A DNA stretch of 64,000 bases from Arthrobacter sp. B1805 (GCF_002929745.1 NZ_PJIQ01000003.1:124001-188000), one strand, 5' to 3'; counted from the stretch's first letter, positions 32,810 through 41,440 are shown. The notes: a model not told the origin generated them from the letters alone. Program-made: numbers and translations.

Positions 32810-33112
32810 ATGGTCCGACTACCCCTCACGTCCGCGGACATCGAACGCGGTCAGCGCCTCGGCGCCCTCCTGCGTTCCGCCCGGGGAGAGCGCTCGATGC
32901 TCCACGCCGCGCTCGACGCAGGGGTCTCGCCGGAGACCCTGCGGAAAATCGAGTCCGGCAGGGTTGCCACGCCCGCGTTCTCGACGATTGCGGCGATCGC
33001 CGAGGTGCTCGACCTGTCCCTCGATGCCGTGTGGGCAGAGATCAACCGGTCGGACATCGGGACCGGACCAGGAAGCGCCGTCGTCGACGAAAGCGGACAA
33101 CTGGCCTCCTAG
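32810..33112 (+). CDS. XRE family helix-turn-helix regulator
   Basis: A 100-residue protein with one XRE domain: RLGALLRSARGERSMLHAAL, then VSPETLRKIESGRVATPAFST and IAAIAEVLDLSLDAVW. It has no effector domain. The start is ATG 32810 because TAGAAT lies at leaderless spacing; the upstream frame to 32783 would run through the operator repeats. It is divergent from map with a 66-bp gap, so it probably controls both. Similar XRE-map pairs recur in actinobacteria, but the signal is unknown. Confidence 0.87.
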   Translation: MVRLPLTSADIERGQRLGALLRSARGERSMLHAALDAGVSPETLRKIESGRVATPAFSTIAAIAEVLDLSLDAVWAEINRSDIGTGPGSAVVDESGQLAS

Positions 33113-33338
33113 CCCCGACCCGAGGGCGAACCCGAGAGCCAGGCAACCCTGTTCCGCGCCTGGCGGCCGCGCGCCGCCGGCCACGGTGAGGACAGAGTGC
33201 AGCACCGTCATTTACTTAGATTGTTTAGCTAATTCGTCCGGACTCTGCTAGACAGGTCGTGGCATCCTCAGCAGGCCTACACCCGCCACCACGGCAACCG
33301 CGGATGTTCCAACCGTCTCCCGCTGAAGGTCTCCTCCT

Positions 33339-33977
33339 ATGCCCCACGCACTCCCACCCACCCCTGACAGCCCGAGCCGTCCGGCCCATGACACCACGGT
33401 GCTGGCTCCTGCAACCGACGCGCCGGTTGACCTCTCTGTCCTGCTGAGCGCTGTCGGTGGCAGGGACGAAAGGGCGTTCGAGGAACTCTATGCACTCACC
33501 CACCGCCGCGTGTACGGCCTGGTACGCCGGGTACTCGTCGACGCGGAGTTGAGCGTCGAGGTCACCCAGGAGGTGTTCCTTGCGCTCTGGCAATCGAATG
33601 CCGCCCTTTACGATCCGGCGAAGGGGACCCCGATGGCATGGCTCATGACCCTCGCCCACCGCAAGGCGGTCGACAGGGTCCGGTCGGAGCAGTCCCGCCG
33701 TATCCGGGACCTCGCCTGGGGTGTACGCCACCACGGAACCGAGTACGACCAGGTCTCGGAGGCAGTCCTCCATCGGGAAGAAGCCGCCTCGGTCACCGCA
33801 TGCCTGGCCATCCTGTCACCGGCTCAGCGGGAAGCTATCCAGCTCGCTTATTTCACCGGCCTCACCTATACCGACGTCGCCCAGCACCTCGCGATCCCCA
33901 TCCCGACCGCCAAGACCCGCATCAGGGATGGCATCAGGAAGCTCGGGACCTGCCTGACGGATCAGGGGCTCGGCTAG
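33339..33977 (+). CDS. sigK: RNA polymerase sigma factor SigK-type (ECF)
   Basis: A 212-residue ECF sigma factor. After about 40 low-complexity residues come region 2 (AFEELYALTHRRVYGLVRRV, VEVTQEVFLALWQ, GTPMAWLMTLAHRKAVDRVR) and region 4 (LSPAQREAIQLAYFTGLTYT, DVAQHLAIPIPTAKTRIRDG). The sequence matches the SigK group closely. In most actinobacteria sigK is followed by the membrane anti-sigma gene rskA; here the next genes encode a YkvA protein and a dioxygenase, so no anti-sigma factor is visible. ATG 33339 follows GAAGG by 9 nt. The 226-bp upstream gap has an A+T-rich island at 33209-33235 with TTAGCTAA. Confidence 0.9.
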   Translation: MPHALPPTPDSPSRPAHDTTVLAPATDAPVDLSVLLSAVGGRDERAFEELYALTHRRVYGLVRRVLVDAELSVEVTQEVFLALWQSNAALYDPAKGTPMAWLMTLAHRKAVDRVRSEQSRRIRDLAWGVRHHGTEYDQVSEAVLHREEAASVTACLAILSPAQREAIQLAYFTGLTYTDVAQHLAIPIPTAKTRIRDGIRKLGTCLTDQGLG

Positions 33978-34087
33978 CCTGAGGGTCGGCGCCCGCCTCC
34001 GCCAGGGCCGCGACGGGGTCCGCGGCGGTCACGCCCGTTCCGCAGGGGGACGATATCCGCGGATGGCACGAACGGGAAGGAGCTGGC

Positions 34088-34531
34088 ATGGCGTGGGAAG
34101 CAGTACTGCAGGTCGCCATCATCGCCCTGGGCGCCTACCTACTCCTTCTGGGCGGGCTGGCGATCTACGCCAGGCGGCACCCCGAGGTCGTCTCGCTGCG
34201 CGACGCACTGCGCCTCGGACCGGATCTCCTGCGGCTGATCCGCCGCCTTGCGACGGACCGGGCCGTTCCCCTGCGCGCACGCCTCATGCTCGCGGCGCTC
34301 GCGGTCTACCTCATCCTTCCGATCGACCTCGTCCCCGATTTCCTGCCCGTGATCGGCTACGCCGACGACGTCGTGCTGCTCGCCGTCGTCCTGCGGGTGG
34401 CCGTCCGGAGTGCGGGAGCGGACGCACTGGTGCGGCATTGGCCGGGCTCCGCCGGTGGTCTCCGAGCCGTGCACGCGCTCGCGGGAGTCCGCGGGCCGGA
34501 TCCTGACGGTCCGGACCGCAATACGGCGTAA
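34088..34531 (+). CDS. YkvA family (DUF1232) membrane protein
   Basis: A 147-residue protein with an N-terminal membrane helix (VLQVAIIALGAYLLLLGGLA) and the DUF1232 core PLRARLMLAALAVYLILPID followed by LVPDFLPVIGYADDVVLL. The LPxDLxPDFxPxxGxxDD motif is the family signature. Function is not known for the family. AAGGAG at 34077-34082 precedes the ATG. It lies 110 bp after sigK and could belong to its regulon. Confidence 0.88.
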   Translation: MAWEAVLQVAIIALGAYLLLLGGLAIYARRHPEVVSLRDALRLGPDLLRLIRRLATDRAVPLRARLMLAALAVYLILPIDLVPDFLPVIGYADDVVLLAVVLRVAVRSAGADALVRHWPGSAGGLRAVHALAGVRGPDPDGPDRNTA

Positions 34532-34575
34532 CGGAAACGCCGACAGCGCTTTCGAACGGGCGTAATCTCCACCGC

Positions 34576-35604
34576 ATGCAGCACTCCACGGGATCGATCC
34601 CCACCCTTGACCTCAGCACCGCACGTTCCGCAGATGGCTCCTTCAACCCCGGCTTCATCGAGGAACTGCGCAATGCCGCGCACACCGTCGGCTTCTTCCA
34701 CGTCATCAACTACGGCGCCGCCCCCACGCAGGTGGACGACCTCTTCGACGTCACCCGTCGTTTCTTCGACCTGCCTCTCGAGGAGCGCCTGAAGATCCAC
34801 AACCGCACCTCGCCGCACTTCCGCGGTTACGCCGGCCTCGGCACCGAGATCACGCGGGGACGCCCCGATTCCCGGGAGCAGATCGACTTCTCCCCCGAGC
34901 GCGCCCCGATCACGGACTACCCGGCCGACGAGCCGTACTGGCTGCTCCAGGGGCCCAACCTGTGGCCGCGGGAAGCCCTTCCCGAACTCGAGCACGAGGC
35001 CATGGAATGGGCCGCCCTGATGTCCACGGTCGGAGCGGAGCTGCTCTCTGCCATCGCCGTCGCGCTCCACCTGCCGGAGGACTATTTCGCCGAGCCCTTC
35101 GAGCGGACACCGGCATGGATGGCGAAGCTCGTCCACTACGTCGGGGGCGTCGTCGAAGGTGCCGGCTCGCAGGGCGTCGGCTCGCACGCGGACTACGGCT
35201 TCGTCACCCTCCTGCTGCAGGACGAGGTGGGCGGCCTCGAGGTACTCCCCCACAGCGCCAGCGAATGGGTGCCCGTCACGCCGGTCCCCGGTGCGCTCGT
35301 GGTGAACCTCGGCGAGATGCTCGAGGTCGCCACCGAGGGGTACCTCGCCGCCACCATCCACCGCGTCACCGCGCCCGCCCCGGGCGTCGACCGCTACGCC
35401 ATCCCGTTCTTCTGGTCGCCGCGCCTCGACGCCGTGATCGAGCCGGTGCCACTCACCGACGACCTCAGGGCAGCGGCGCGCGGGATCTCGGACGACCCCG
35501 ACAACCCCATGCTGTCCTCCTACGGCTCGAACGTCCTGAAGGGCCGGCTCCGGGCCCACCCGGACGTCACCGAACTCCACCACCCCGAACTCCTCGCGAA
35601 GTAG
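34576..35604 (+). CDS. Isopenicillin N synthase family Fe(II) dioxygenase
   Basis: A 342-residue non-heme iron/2-oxoglutarate dioxygenase. The DIOX_N domain has GFFHVINYG (39-47). The jelly-roll core binds Fe(II) through His204 and Asp206 (GSHADYG) and His262 (ATIHRV), with Arg273 in RYAIPFFW for the 2-oxoglutarate carboxylate. Such bacterial enzymes hydroxylate or desaturate small molecules. The substrate is unknown and no antibiotic cluster is present. It has no Shine-Dalgarno site; TAATCT ends 7 nt before the ATG with CCGACA 17 nt further upstream, so the mRNA may be leaderless. Confidence 0.9.
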   Translation: MQHSTGSIPTLDLSTARSADGSFNPGFIEELRNAAHTVGFFHVINYGAAPTQVDDLFDVTRRFFDLPLEERLKIHNRTSPHFRGYAGLGTEITRGRPDSREQIDFSPERAPITDYPADEPYWLLQGPNLWPREALPELEHEAMEWAALMSTVGAELLSAIAVALHLPEDYFAEPFERTPAWMAKLVHYVGGVVEGAGSQGVGSHADYGFVTLLLQDEVGGLEVLPHSASEWVPVTPVPGALVVNLGEMLEVATEGYLAATIHRVTAPAPGVDRYAIPFFWSPRLDAVIEPVPLTDDLRAAARGISDDPDNPMLSSYGSNVLKGRLRAHPDVTELHHPELLAK

Positions 35605-35645
35605 CGGCGAACAGCAGGAACGACGACGGCGTGCGGTGCGCCCGG

Positions 35646-35675
35646 ACGGTGGCGGTCAGCACGGACCGCCGCCGT
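35646..35675 (+). terminator. Hairpin terminator after the dioxygenase gene
   Basis: ACGGTGGCGGTC (35646-35657) pairs with 35664-35675 with one G-T pair across the loop AGCACG. The rest of 35605-35753 shows no gene. Confidence 0.65.
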
Positions 35676-35753
35676 GGTGCGAGCGGGCGTCGCGGGTTCG
35701 CGGGGCGTCGTCGGCCCGCGGGCGAGGCCGGGATCGCGACCCGATCACCGGAT

Positions 35754-36479
35754 TCACGGCCGGAGGATAGGCCCCTGCGTCCGCGACGCCTCAGCCGCCG
35801 TACCGACGGCAGCGACTGCCTCGAGCTCCACGAGTTGCCCCGGGTAGCCGAGCACGGTCACCCCCATGAGGGTGCTCGGCGGAGCGGGGGTGCCGAGCAC
35901 CGCCGCGAGCGCGTTCCACGCCTCGACGAGGTGCGCGCGATCGGCGGACGCCACCAGGACCCGCAGGTGGACGACGTCGGCAAGCACCGCGCCGCTTTCC
36001 CCGAGGGCACGGCTCAGGTTTTCGAGGGCACGTGTCGCCTGTGCGGCGAACGAGTCGCCGGCAACGACGCCGTCGGCGGTGAGGGGGCATGCACCCGCTG
36101 CGAAGACGAGACGGGATGCTGCATCCACCGAAGCAGCGTACGCATAGGGCACCGGAGCAAGGCCAGAAGACGACGTCCGCGCGGTCGTGTCCACACCCCC
36201 GCTCCAGGCCGGCGCGTCGATCCATCGAATCCGGATCGGTCCACGGGCGTCGGGCTCGACGCGTTCTCCGCGCTGGGTGACGTCGACCCGGCCTTCGCCC
36301 GCCAGCTCGAAAGCGATGCGGCGCGACGCCGGCATGAGGTCCCGCCATTGCTCCCCTCCGACGCTGCGGGCAGCATCTGAGGGGCACAGGGTCTTCGCGC
36401 TCCCCCGCTGCTCGGCGATCCGCAGGATCTCCGCCCTGAGCTCGTCGTCCGCGCCGTGCTCTGGTGCCGGCTCATCCAC
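35754..36479 (-). CDS. DUF3253-RidA fusion protein
   Basis: A 241-residue two-domain protein. Residues 10-85 form a DUF3253 winged-helix-like domain (ELRAEILRIAEQRGSAKTLC, PSDAARSVGGEQWRDLMP, then VDVTQRGERVEPDARGPIRI). From about 105 a RidA/YjgF domain follows (YAYAASVDAASRLVFAAGAC, ...ALENLSRALGESGAVLADVV, and PPSTLMGVTVLGYPGQLVELEAVA). RidA proteins deaminate reactive enamine/imine intermediates; the active-site Arg expected near the strand PPSTLMGV is not evident. The start is GTG 36479, which overlaps the upstream gene's stop by 8 nt, so translation may be coupled. DUF3253 and RidA are usually separate proteins. Confidence 0.8.
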   Translation of the reverse strand: MDEPAPEHGADDELRAEILRIAEQRGSAKTLCPSDAARSVGGEQWRDLMPASRRIAFELAGEGRVDVTQRGERVEPDARGPIRIRWIDAPAWSGGVDTTARTSSSGLAPVPYAYAASVDAASRLVFAAGACPLTADGVVAGDSFAAQATRALENLSRALGESGAVLADVVHLRVLVASADRAHLVEAWNALAAVLGTPAPPSTLMGVTVLGYPGQLVELEAVAAVGTAAEASRTQGPILRP

Positions 36480-36864
36480 CTGTCGGCCCGCCGTCCGGGC
36501 GCCTGCGGACCGCGCCTGCCGGCCGCTCACCGGTAGCGTCGCCCGGCCGCTCGGAGTGCAGTGCGTCGAGTTCCTGCAGCGCCGCGGTCCACCGTGCCGT
36601 GCGCTCGTCCGCGGACTGCTCCCACCACGGCGTACCCCGTTCACCGAGGCCTTCCTTCGCGAGCTGCACCATGCGTCGCGCACGGGGCAGCGCACCGCCG
36701 TCGTCGCCCTTGGCGCTGTTGCGCACACCGGATCGTCCGCGCCCGAGGTGGGACATCAGGCGGGCCTTCACGTCGGCGGGCAGCGACGGATCGGTCGTGC
36801 GCCAGCGGCGCCCGTTGTGAAGGAAGAAGCGCTCGTCGTCAGGTGTGTTCCGCAGGTCGTCCAT
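36472..36864 (-). CDS. Conserved hypothetical protein
   Basis: A 130-residue soluble protein starting MDDLRNTPDDERFFLHNGRR. It has RWRTTDPSLPADVKARLMSH, LGRGRSGVRNSAKG and WWEQSADERTARWTAALQEL blocks that I recognise as a conserved actinobacterial family without a known function (sometimes misnamed biopolymer transporter Tol). The C terminus is disordered. It overlaps the DUF3253-RidA start by 8 nt and lies 10 nt downstream of the DUF3817 gene, so the three form one operon. Confidence 0.75.
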   Translation of the reverse strand: MDDLRNTPDDERFFLHNGRRWRTTDPSLPADVKARLMSHLGRGRSGVRNSAKGDDGGALPRARRMVQLAKEGLGERGTPWWEQSADERTARWTAALQELDALHSERPGDATGERPAGAVRRRPDGGPTGG

Positions 36865-36874
36865 GGGACCTCCG

Positions 36875-37333
36875 TCAGCTCCGGGACCCAGGGGGGCCGA
36901 CGATCAGCAGGACGGTGAAGACGACGGAGATTCCGGCGATGGCGACGAGCAGGGCCACGAGCGGACTGCGCAGGACCCACGCCTGGAGCTGCTCGAGGGG
37001 GTTCCGCGGCGACTCCGCGCCCGGCGCGAGGCGCCACGCGCCGGTCAACTGGCCACGCCGTTCGATCCAGCGCTCGTACGGGACCGTGGCGAAGGGGACG
37101 ATGGCCGAGGCGAGCCCGAGGATGCCTGTCACGACCGACCAGCGCTGGTTGATCCAGACGAAGGCGGTCGTGGCGACGAAGCACAGGAACACGAATCCGT
37201 GCACGGCCCCGGCAGGCGGCACGAGCGCTTCGGTGGTCCGGGTGACGTACTTGAGGAACATGCCCGCCAGCAGGAAGGCCCACGTCACCGCCTCCGCGAC
37301 AGCGACGGTGCGGAATAGCGTGCGGGGGTTCAT
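36875..37333 (-). CDS. DUF3817 domain integral membrane protein
   Basis: A 152-residue protein with four predicted helices: VAVAEAVTWAFLLAGMFLKY, GAVHGFVFLCFVATTAFVW, VVTGILGLASAIVPFATVPY and LVALLVAIAGISVVFTVLLI. The HG in the second helix and EAVT in the first are typical of DUF3817. The conserved part is followed by a cytoplasmic stretch ERRGQLTGAWRLAP. The ATG at 37333 has AGGAG 5 nt upstream. First gene of a three-gene minus-strand unit, divergent from the nuclease/helicase. Function unknown. Confidence 0.88.
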   Translation of the reverse strand: MNPRTLFRTVAVAEAVTWAFLLAGMFLKYVTRTTEALVPPAGAVHGFVFLCFVATTAFVWINQRWSVVTGILGLASAIVPFATVPYERWIERRGQLTGAWRLAPGAESPRNPLEQLQAWVLRSPLVALLVAIAGISVVFTVLLIVGPPGSRS

Positions 37334-37491
37334 GGGCGCTCCTGGTCGGGTGGTCGGTGAACCCAATTCTTCCATCCATCGGCATCGGGGCCGTCTGGCC
37401 GTGCTGCTCACGCTTCGTCCCGGTGCACGAAGGTCGGCGAAACGTGATGGACTGGCACCGACCGCCCGGTACGACGAAAGGTCCGCTGCAC

Positions 37492-40400
37492 ATGTTCCTG
37501 CTCGACGCCGACGGCACCTCTGACCCTGACGGCGCGGACCTCGTCTTCTCCGCGACGGATCTGGTCACGGCGTCCGAGTGCGGGTACAGGCTCCTGCGCA
37601 TCCTCGACGAGAAGCTGGGCCGTTCCCCCCGGGCGGAGTTCCCCGCGGACGAGATGCTCGAGCGAGCTGCCGTGCTCGGGGACGTGCACGAGCGCCGCGT
37701 GCTGGACGACCTGGTGTCCGAGTACGGCCGGTGGTCGCCGGCCGGCACCGCCGGCGTGTACGACGTCGAACCGGCTGCCTCCATGGACCGCGGCACGCTG
37801 GCGGCCAAGCACGAGGAATCGCTCGGCGCGCTGCGGTCCGGTGCCTCCGTGGTCTTCCAGGCGGCCTTCTTCGACGGGACCTTCCACGGCCGCTCGGACT
37901 TCCTCGTGCGCCAGGCGGACGGCTCCTACGCGGTCTGGGACACCAAGCTCGCCCGCCATGCCAAGGTCGGCGCCCTGCTGCAGCTCGCCGCGTACGGGGA
38001 CCAGCTGCTGGCCGCCGGAATTCCCACCTCGCCGACTGTCACCCTCGTGCTCGGCGACCGCACGCGCAGCACCCACAGCCTGACCGACCTCCTACCGGTG
38101 TTCCGCGAGCGGCGCGGACGCTTCCTGGAGCTGGTGAACTCCCACCGCCGTCAGCCAGAGCCCGTCGCGTGGAACACCAAAGGCCTCGAGGCGTGCGGAC
38201 GGTGCGGCTACTGCGCCGAGCAGGTCGAGCTCACCCGGGATCTCCTGCTCGTCGCCTCGATGACGCGTGAACGCAGGGCGAGGCTGAGGAGCGAGGGCGT
38301 CACCACCATCGACGAGCTCGCGGCGATGCCGGCACGCCCGGAAGATCCGACTCTCGCACGTCTGCAGGAGCAGGCGCGGCTGCAGGTGGGCACGGCGGAG
38401 GTCGACGGTGGTGTCGGCTACGTGGACCCCGAGGGCAGGGAGCACACGGTGTCCTACCGCGTCCTGCCGCAGCACACACTTGCATCGCTGCCCACGCCGA
38501 GTCCGGGTGACATCTTCTTCGACTTCGAGGGGGACCCGCTGTGGCAGGACCCCGTGGATGGCAGTTGGGGCATCGAGTACCTCTTCGGCGTCGTGGAGCA
38601 GCCCGACGACGATGCGGCGGAGCCGCCCTTCCGCCCTTTCTGGGCGCACAGCCGCGCGGAGGAGCGCAGGGCGTTCATCCGCTTCCTCGACTACGTGGCG
38701 CAGCGCCGCCGGCAATACCCGGATCTCCACATCTACCACTACGCGGCCTACGAGAAGAGTGCGCTGCGTCGCCTGTCCCTGGTGCACGTCATCGGCGAGG
38801 ATGCCGTGGACACCCTGCTGCGCGAGGGCGTCCTCGTCGACCTGTACGAGACGGTGCGGCAGAGCTTGCGCATCTCCGAACGCTCCTACAGCATCAAGAA
38901 GCTCGAGCCCCTGTACATGGGCACCGACCTCCGCTCGGGCGACGTCATGGATGCCGGCGCTTCCGTGGTGGCATACGCCGCCTACTGTGCCGCGCGCGAC
39001 GCCGGGGAGGCATTCGCTGCCGAGGAGATCCTCGGCGGGATCAGCGGCTACAACCGCTACGACTGCCTCTCGACACTGAGGCTGCGGGACTGGCTGCTGG
39101 GGCTCGCCGAAGGTCGCCCGCCGGCAGGCTCTCCTGCAGGGGGCGCCCCACCGGCGGAAGACCCTGCCGGCGGGGTCACCGCCGAAAACCTGGCCGGACC
39201 GTCCGCCGCTGGGGAGCGTGCTGCTCCGTCCTACGGGCCCGCTCCCGAGGAGGCGCGCCTGCTGGAATACCTCGCCGCCCTGCCGCCCGAGGGGTCGAAG
39301 CACCCTGACGAGCAGGCCGTCGCACTCGTTGCCGCCGCGGTCGGGTACCACCGCCGCGAACGGAAGCAGTTCTGGTGGTCGCACTTCGACCGACTCTCGG
39401 CGGGCGATGACGAGTGGGAGCAGTCCCGCGACGTCCTGGTGTTCCGCACGCTCGAGGTGGTGCAGGACTGGGCCAGACCGACACCACGCTCCAACCCCGC
39501 GCGTACGCTGAAGGCGACGGCCCGCCTGCAGCCGGGCGCGGACTTCCGCGAAGGCTCGTCCTACTTCGCCATCTACGACGTCCCGGTCCCCGAGGGTGCC
39601 GACATCACGGACAGCAGCGGCACGGGACGCGGCGGTTGGTTCGGCGTCGAGGTGACGGAGCTGTCGGAGGACGACGACGGAGTCACGACCGTGCTCCTCA
39701 GGGAAAAACTCAAGCGCGGGGCCGCGCCCCGGCCCGAACTCCCCGTGGCTCTCGCTCCCGACCAACCCCTCATGACGAAATCCATGCAGGAGGCATTGGT
39801 GCATCTCGCCGACCGCGTCGGCCGCTCCCTGCCGGAGGTACCCGCCGGTCCGGCGCTCGACCTGCTCCGACGAATACCGCCCCGGCTCGCCGGCGGCGTT
39901 CCCCTGCCCGCCGTCCCTCCAGGGGATGACGGGTATGCGGTGGCGATCACGGCTGCCCTGCACCTCCTGACGGACTCCTACCTGGCGGTCCAGGGTCCTC
40001 CCGGAACCGGCAAGACACACGTCGGCGCGGACGTGATCGAGCGGCTGGTCCGCCTCGGCTGGAAGGTGGGCGTCGTCGCGCAGTCCCACGCCGTCGTCGA
40101 CAACCTGCTGTGCAGGGCGATCGAGGCGGGGGCGCCGGAGCATCAGGTAGCGAAACGGACGGAGGACCCCGGCTCACCGTGGAGCCAGAGATCGGATGAT
40201 GACGTCGCCCGCCTGGTCAGCGCGGACGGCGGCTGCCTGATCGGAGGCACAGCATGGACGATGACCGGCAGCAGGGTGGCGGCCGGCTCGCTCGACCTGC
40301 TGGTGATCGACGAAGCTGGCCAGTTCTCGCTCGCCAACACGATGGCGGTGGCGCAGGCAGCACGGCGGCTCCTGCTCCTGGGTGATCCGCAGCAACTCCC

Positions 40401-41106
40401 CCAGGTCACCCAGGGCACCCACCCCGAGCCTGTCGACGAGTCAGCACTGGGCTGGCTCTCCGACGGCCGTGCGACCCTGCCTCCGACACTCGGGTACTTC
40501 CTTGCGGACACCTGGCGGATGCACCCGGACCTCTGTGCCCCGGTATCCCTGTTCGCCTACGACGGACGCCTGACCACCGCTCCCGCCGCCCGCGGGCGAC
40601 GGCTGGAGAGTCTCCGGCCAGGGATCGAATGTGTGAGCGTCGTTCATGCGGACAATTCCACGTCCTCGCCCGAGGAGGCGTCGGAGGTCGTCACGCAGGT
40701 CGCCCGCCATCTGGGCATTCCCTGGGTCGATGCGGCAGGTGCGGCGCCGCGCCCGCTCGCACAGGCCGACATCCTGGTGGTGGCGGCCTACAACGCGCAC
40801 GTGCACCTGATCCGCCGGGCGCTGGCCCGCGCCGGCTACCCGCATGTCCGCGTGGGGACTGTGGACAGGTTCCAGGGCCAGCAGGCCGCCGTCGTGATCG
40901 TCAGCATGGCCGCCTCCTCCGCGGCGCAGGCACCGCGGGGCATCGGGTTCCTCCTCAACCGCAATCGGATGAACGTCGCGGTCTCCCGCGGGCAGTGGCG
41001 CGCGGTCATCGTCCGGTCGCCCCGGCTGACGCACCACATGCCTGCTACGCCCGCCGCGCTCGAGGAGCTCGGCGCCTTCATCGGGTTGTGCGGCGGCTCA
41101 TCCTGA
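37492..41106 (+). CDS. TM0106-family RecB-like nuclease fused to SF1 helicase
   Basis: A 1204-residue protein with three parts. Residues 1-250 form a RecB-type PD-(D/E)XK nuclease: Asp136 in GRSDFL, Asp150 and Lys152 in WDTKLA, and Cys235, Cys238, Cys241 that may hold an iron-sulfur or zinc site. Residues 340-580 form an RNase H-like exonuclease domain with Asp344 and Glu346 in FFDFEGDP. From about 815 a Dna2/UPF1-type SF1B helicase follows: Walker A GPPGTGKT (835-842), DEAG (940-943), LLGDPQQLPQV, VDRFQGQQ and NVAVSRG. The start MFLLDADG at 37492 fits the family, with GAAAGG 10 nt upstream. It probably acts in DNA repair or defence; no partner gene is adjacent. Confidence 0.9.
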   Translation: MFLLDADGTSDPDGADLVFSATDLVTASECGYRLLRILDEKLGRSPRAEFPADEMLERAAVLGDVHERRVLDDLVSEYGRWSPAGTAGVYDVEPAASMDRGTLAAKHEESLGALRSGASVVFQAAFFDGTFHGRSDFLVRQADGSYAVWDTKLARHAKVGALLQLAAYGDQLLAAGIPTSPTVTLVLGDRTRSTHSLTDLLPVFRERRGRFLELVNSHRRQPEPVAWNTKGLEACGRCGYCAEQVELTRDLLLVASMTRERRARLRSEGVTTIDELAAMPARPEDPTLARLQEQARLQVGTAEVDGGVGYVDPEGREHTVSYRVLPQHTLASLPTPSPGDIFFDFEGDPLWQDPVDGSWGIEYLFGVVEQPDDDAAEPPFRPFWAHSRAEERRAFIRFLDYVAQRRRQYPDLHIYHYAAYEKSALRRLSLVHVIGEDAVDTLLREGVLVDLYETVRQSLRISERSYSIKKLEPLYMGTDLRSGDVMDAGASVVAYAAYCAARDAGEAFAAEEILGGISGYNRYDCLSTLRLRDWLLGLAEGRPPAGSPAGGAPPAEDPAGGVTAENLAGPSAAGERAAPSYGPAPEEARLLEYLAALPPEGSKHPDEQAVALVAAAVGYHRRERKQFWWSHFDRLSAGDDEWEQSRDVLVFRTLEVVQDWARPTPRSNPARTLKATARLQPGADFREGSSYFAIYDVPVPEGADITDSSGTGRGGWFGVEVTELSEDDDGVTTVLLREKLKRGAAPRPELPVALAPDQPLMTKSMQEALVHLADRVGRSLPEVPAGPALDLLRRIPPRLAGGVPLPAVPPGDDGYAVAITAALHLLTDSYLAVQGPPGTGKTHVGADVIERLVRLGWKVGVVAQSHAVVDNLLCRAIEAGAPEHQVAKRTEDPGSPWSQRSDDDVARLVSADGGCLIGGTAWTMTGSRVAAGSLDLLVIDEAGQFSLANTMAVAQAARRLLLLGDPQQLPQVTQGTHPEPVDESALGWLSDGRATLPPTLGYFLADTWRMHPDLCAPVSLFAYDGRLTTAPAARGRRLESLRPGIECVSVVHADNSTSSPEEASEVVTQVARHLGIPWVDAAGAAPRPLAQADILVVAAYNAHVHLIRRALARAGYPHVRVGTVDRFQGQQAAVVIVSMAASSAAQAPRGIGFLLNRNRMNVAVSRGQWRAVIVRSPRLTHHMPATPAALEELGAFIGLCGGSS

Positions 41107-41173
41107 GCCAGCGCCGGGCACCGCTCCGACGTCAGCCTGCATCCACAGGACCGGAGGCAGAGGGTTAAACGAA

Positions 41174-41205
41174 GAAGCAGGCCGGACCGGAGTCCGACCT
41201 GCTTC
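41174..41205 (-). terminator. Terminator of the cold shock gene
   Basis: A 14-bp stem with one mismatch (41174-41187 with 41192-41205) and the tetraloop CGGA. On the minus strand it is followed by TTCGTTT, the most T-rich terminator tail in the window. Confidence 0.82.
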
Positions 41206-41236
41206 CTACGAAAAGATCTAGTTGAAGATCCGAGCC

Positions 41237-41440
41237 TTAGAGGGGCTGGATGTTCGACGCCTGGGGACCCTTGGGGCCCTGCTCGGTGTCGAAGCTGACC
41301 TTCTGGTTCTCATCGAGCGAGCGGTAGCCGCTTGCATTGATGGCGGAGAAGTGTGCGAACACGTCTGCGCTTCCGTCGTCGGGAGCAATGAATCCAAAGC
41401 CCTTTTCAGCGTTGAACCACTTCACGGTACCTGTTGCCAT
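41237..41440 (-). CDS. cspA: Cold shock protein, CspA family
   Basis: A 67-residue OB-fold RNA chaperone. RNP1 is KGFGFI (13-18) and RNP2 is DVFAHFSAI (26-34), with [20 protein letters not shown] at the N terminus. It melts secondary structure in mRNA and is a major actinobacterial Csp. AGAAGGATAAAC lies just before the ATG. The gene has a long, comparatively A+T-rich leader (about 124 nt from the candidate start site) with a hairpin 28-48 nt upstream of the ATG, typical of cold-regulated csp mRNAs. A T-rich terminator follows. Confidence 0.97.
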   Translation of the reverse strand: MATGTVKWFNAEKGFGFIAPDDGSADVFAHFSAINASGYRSLDENQKVSFDTEQGPKGPQASNIQPL

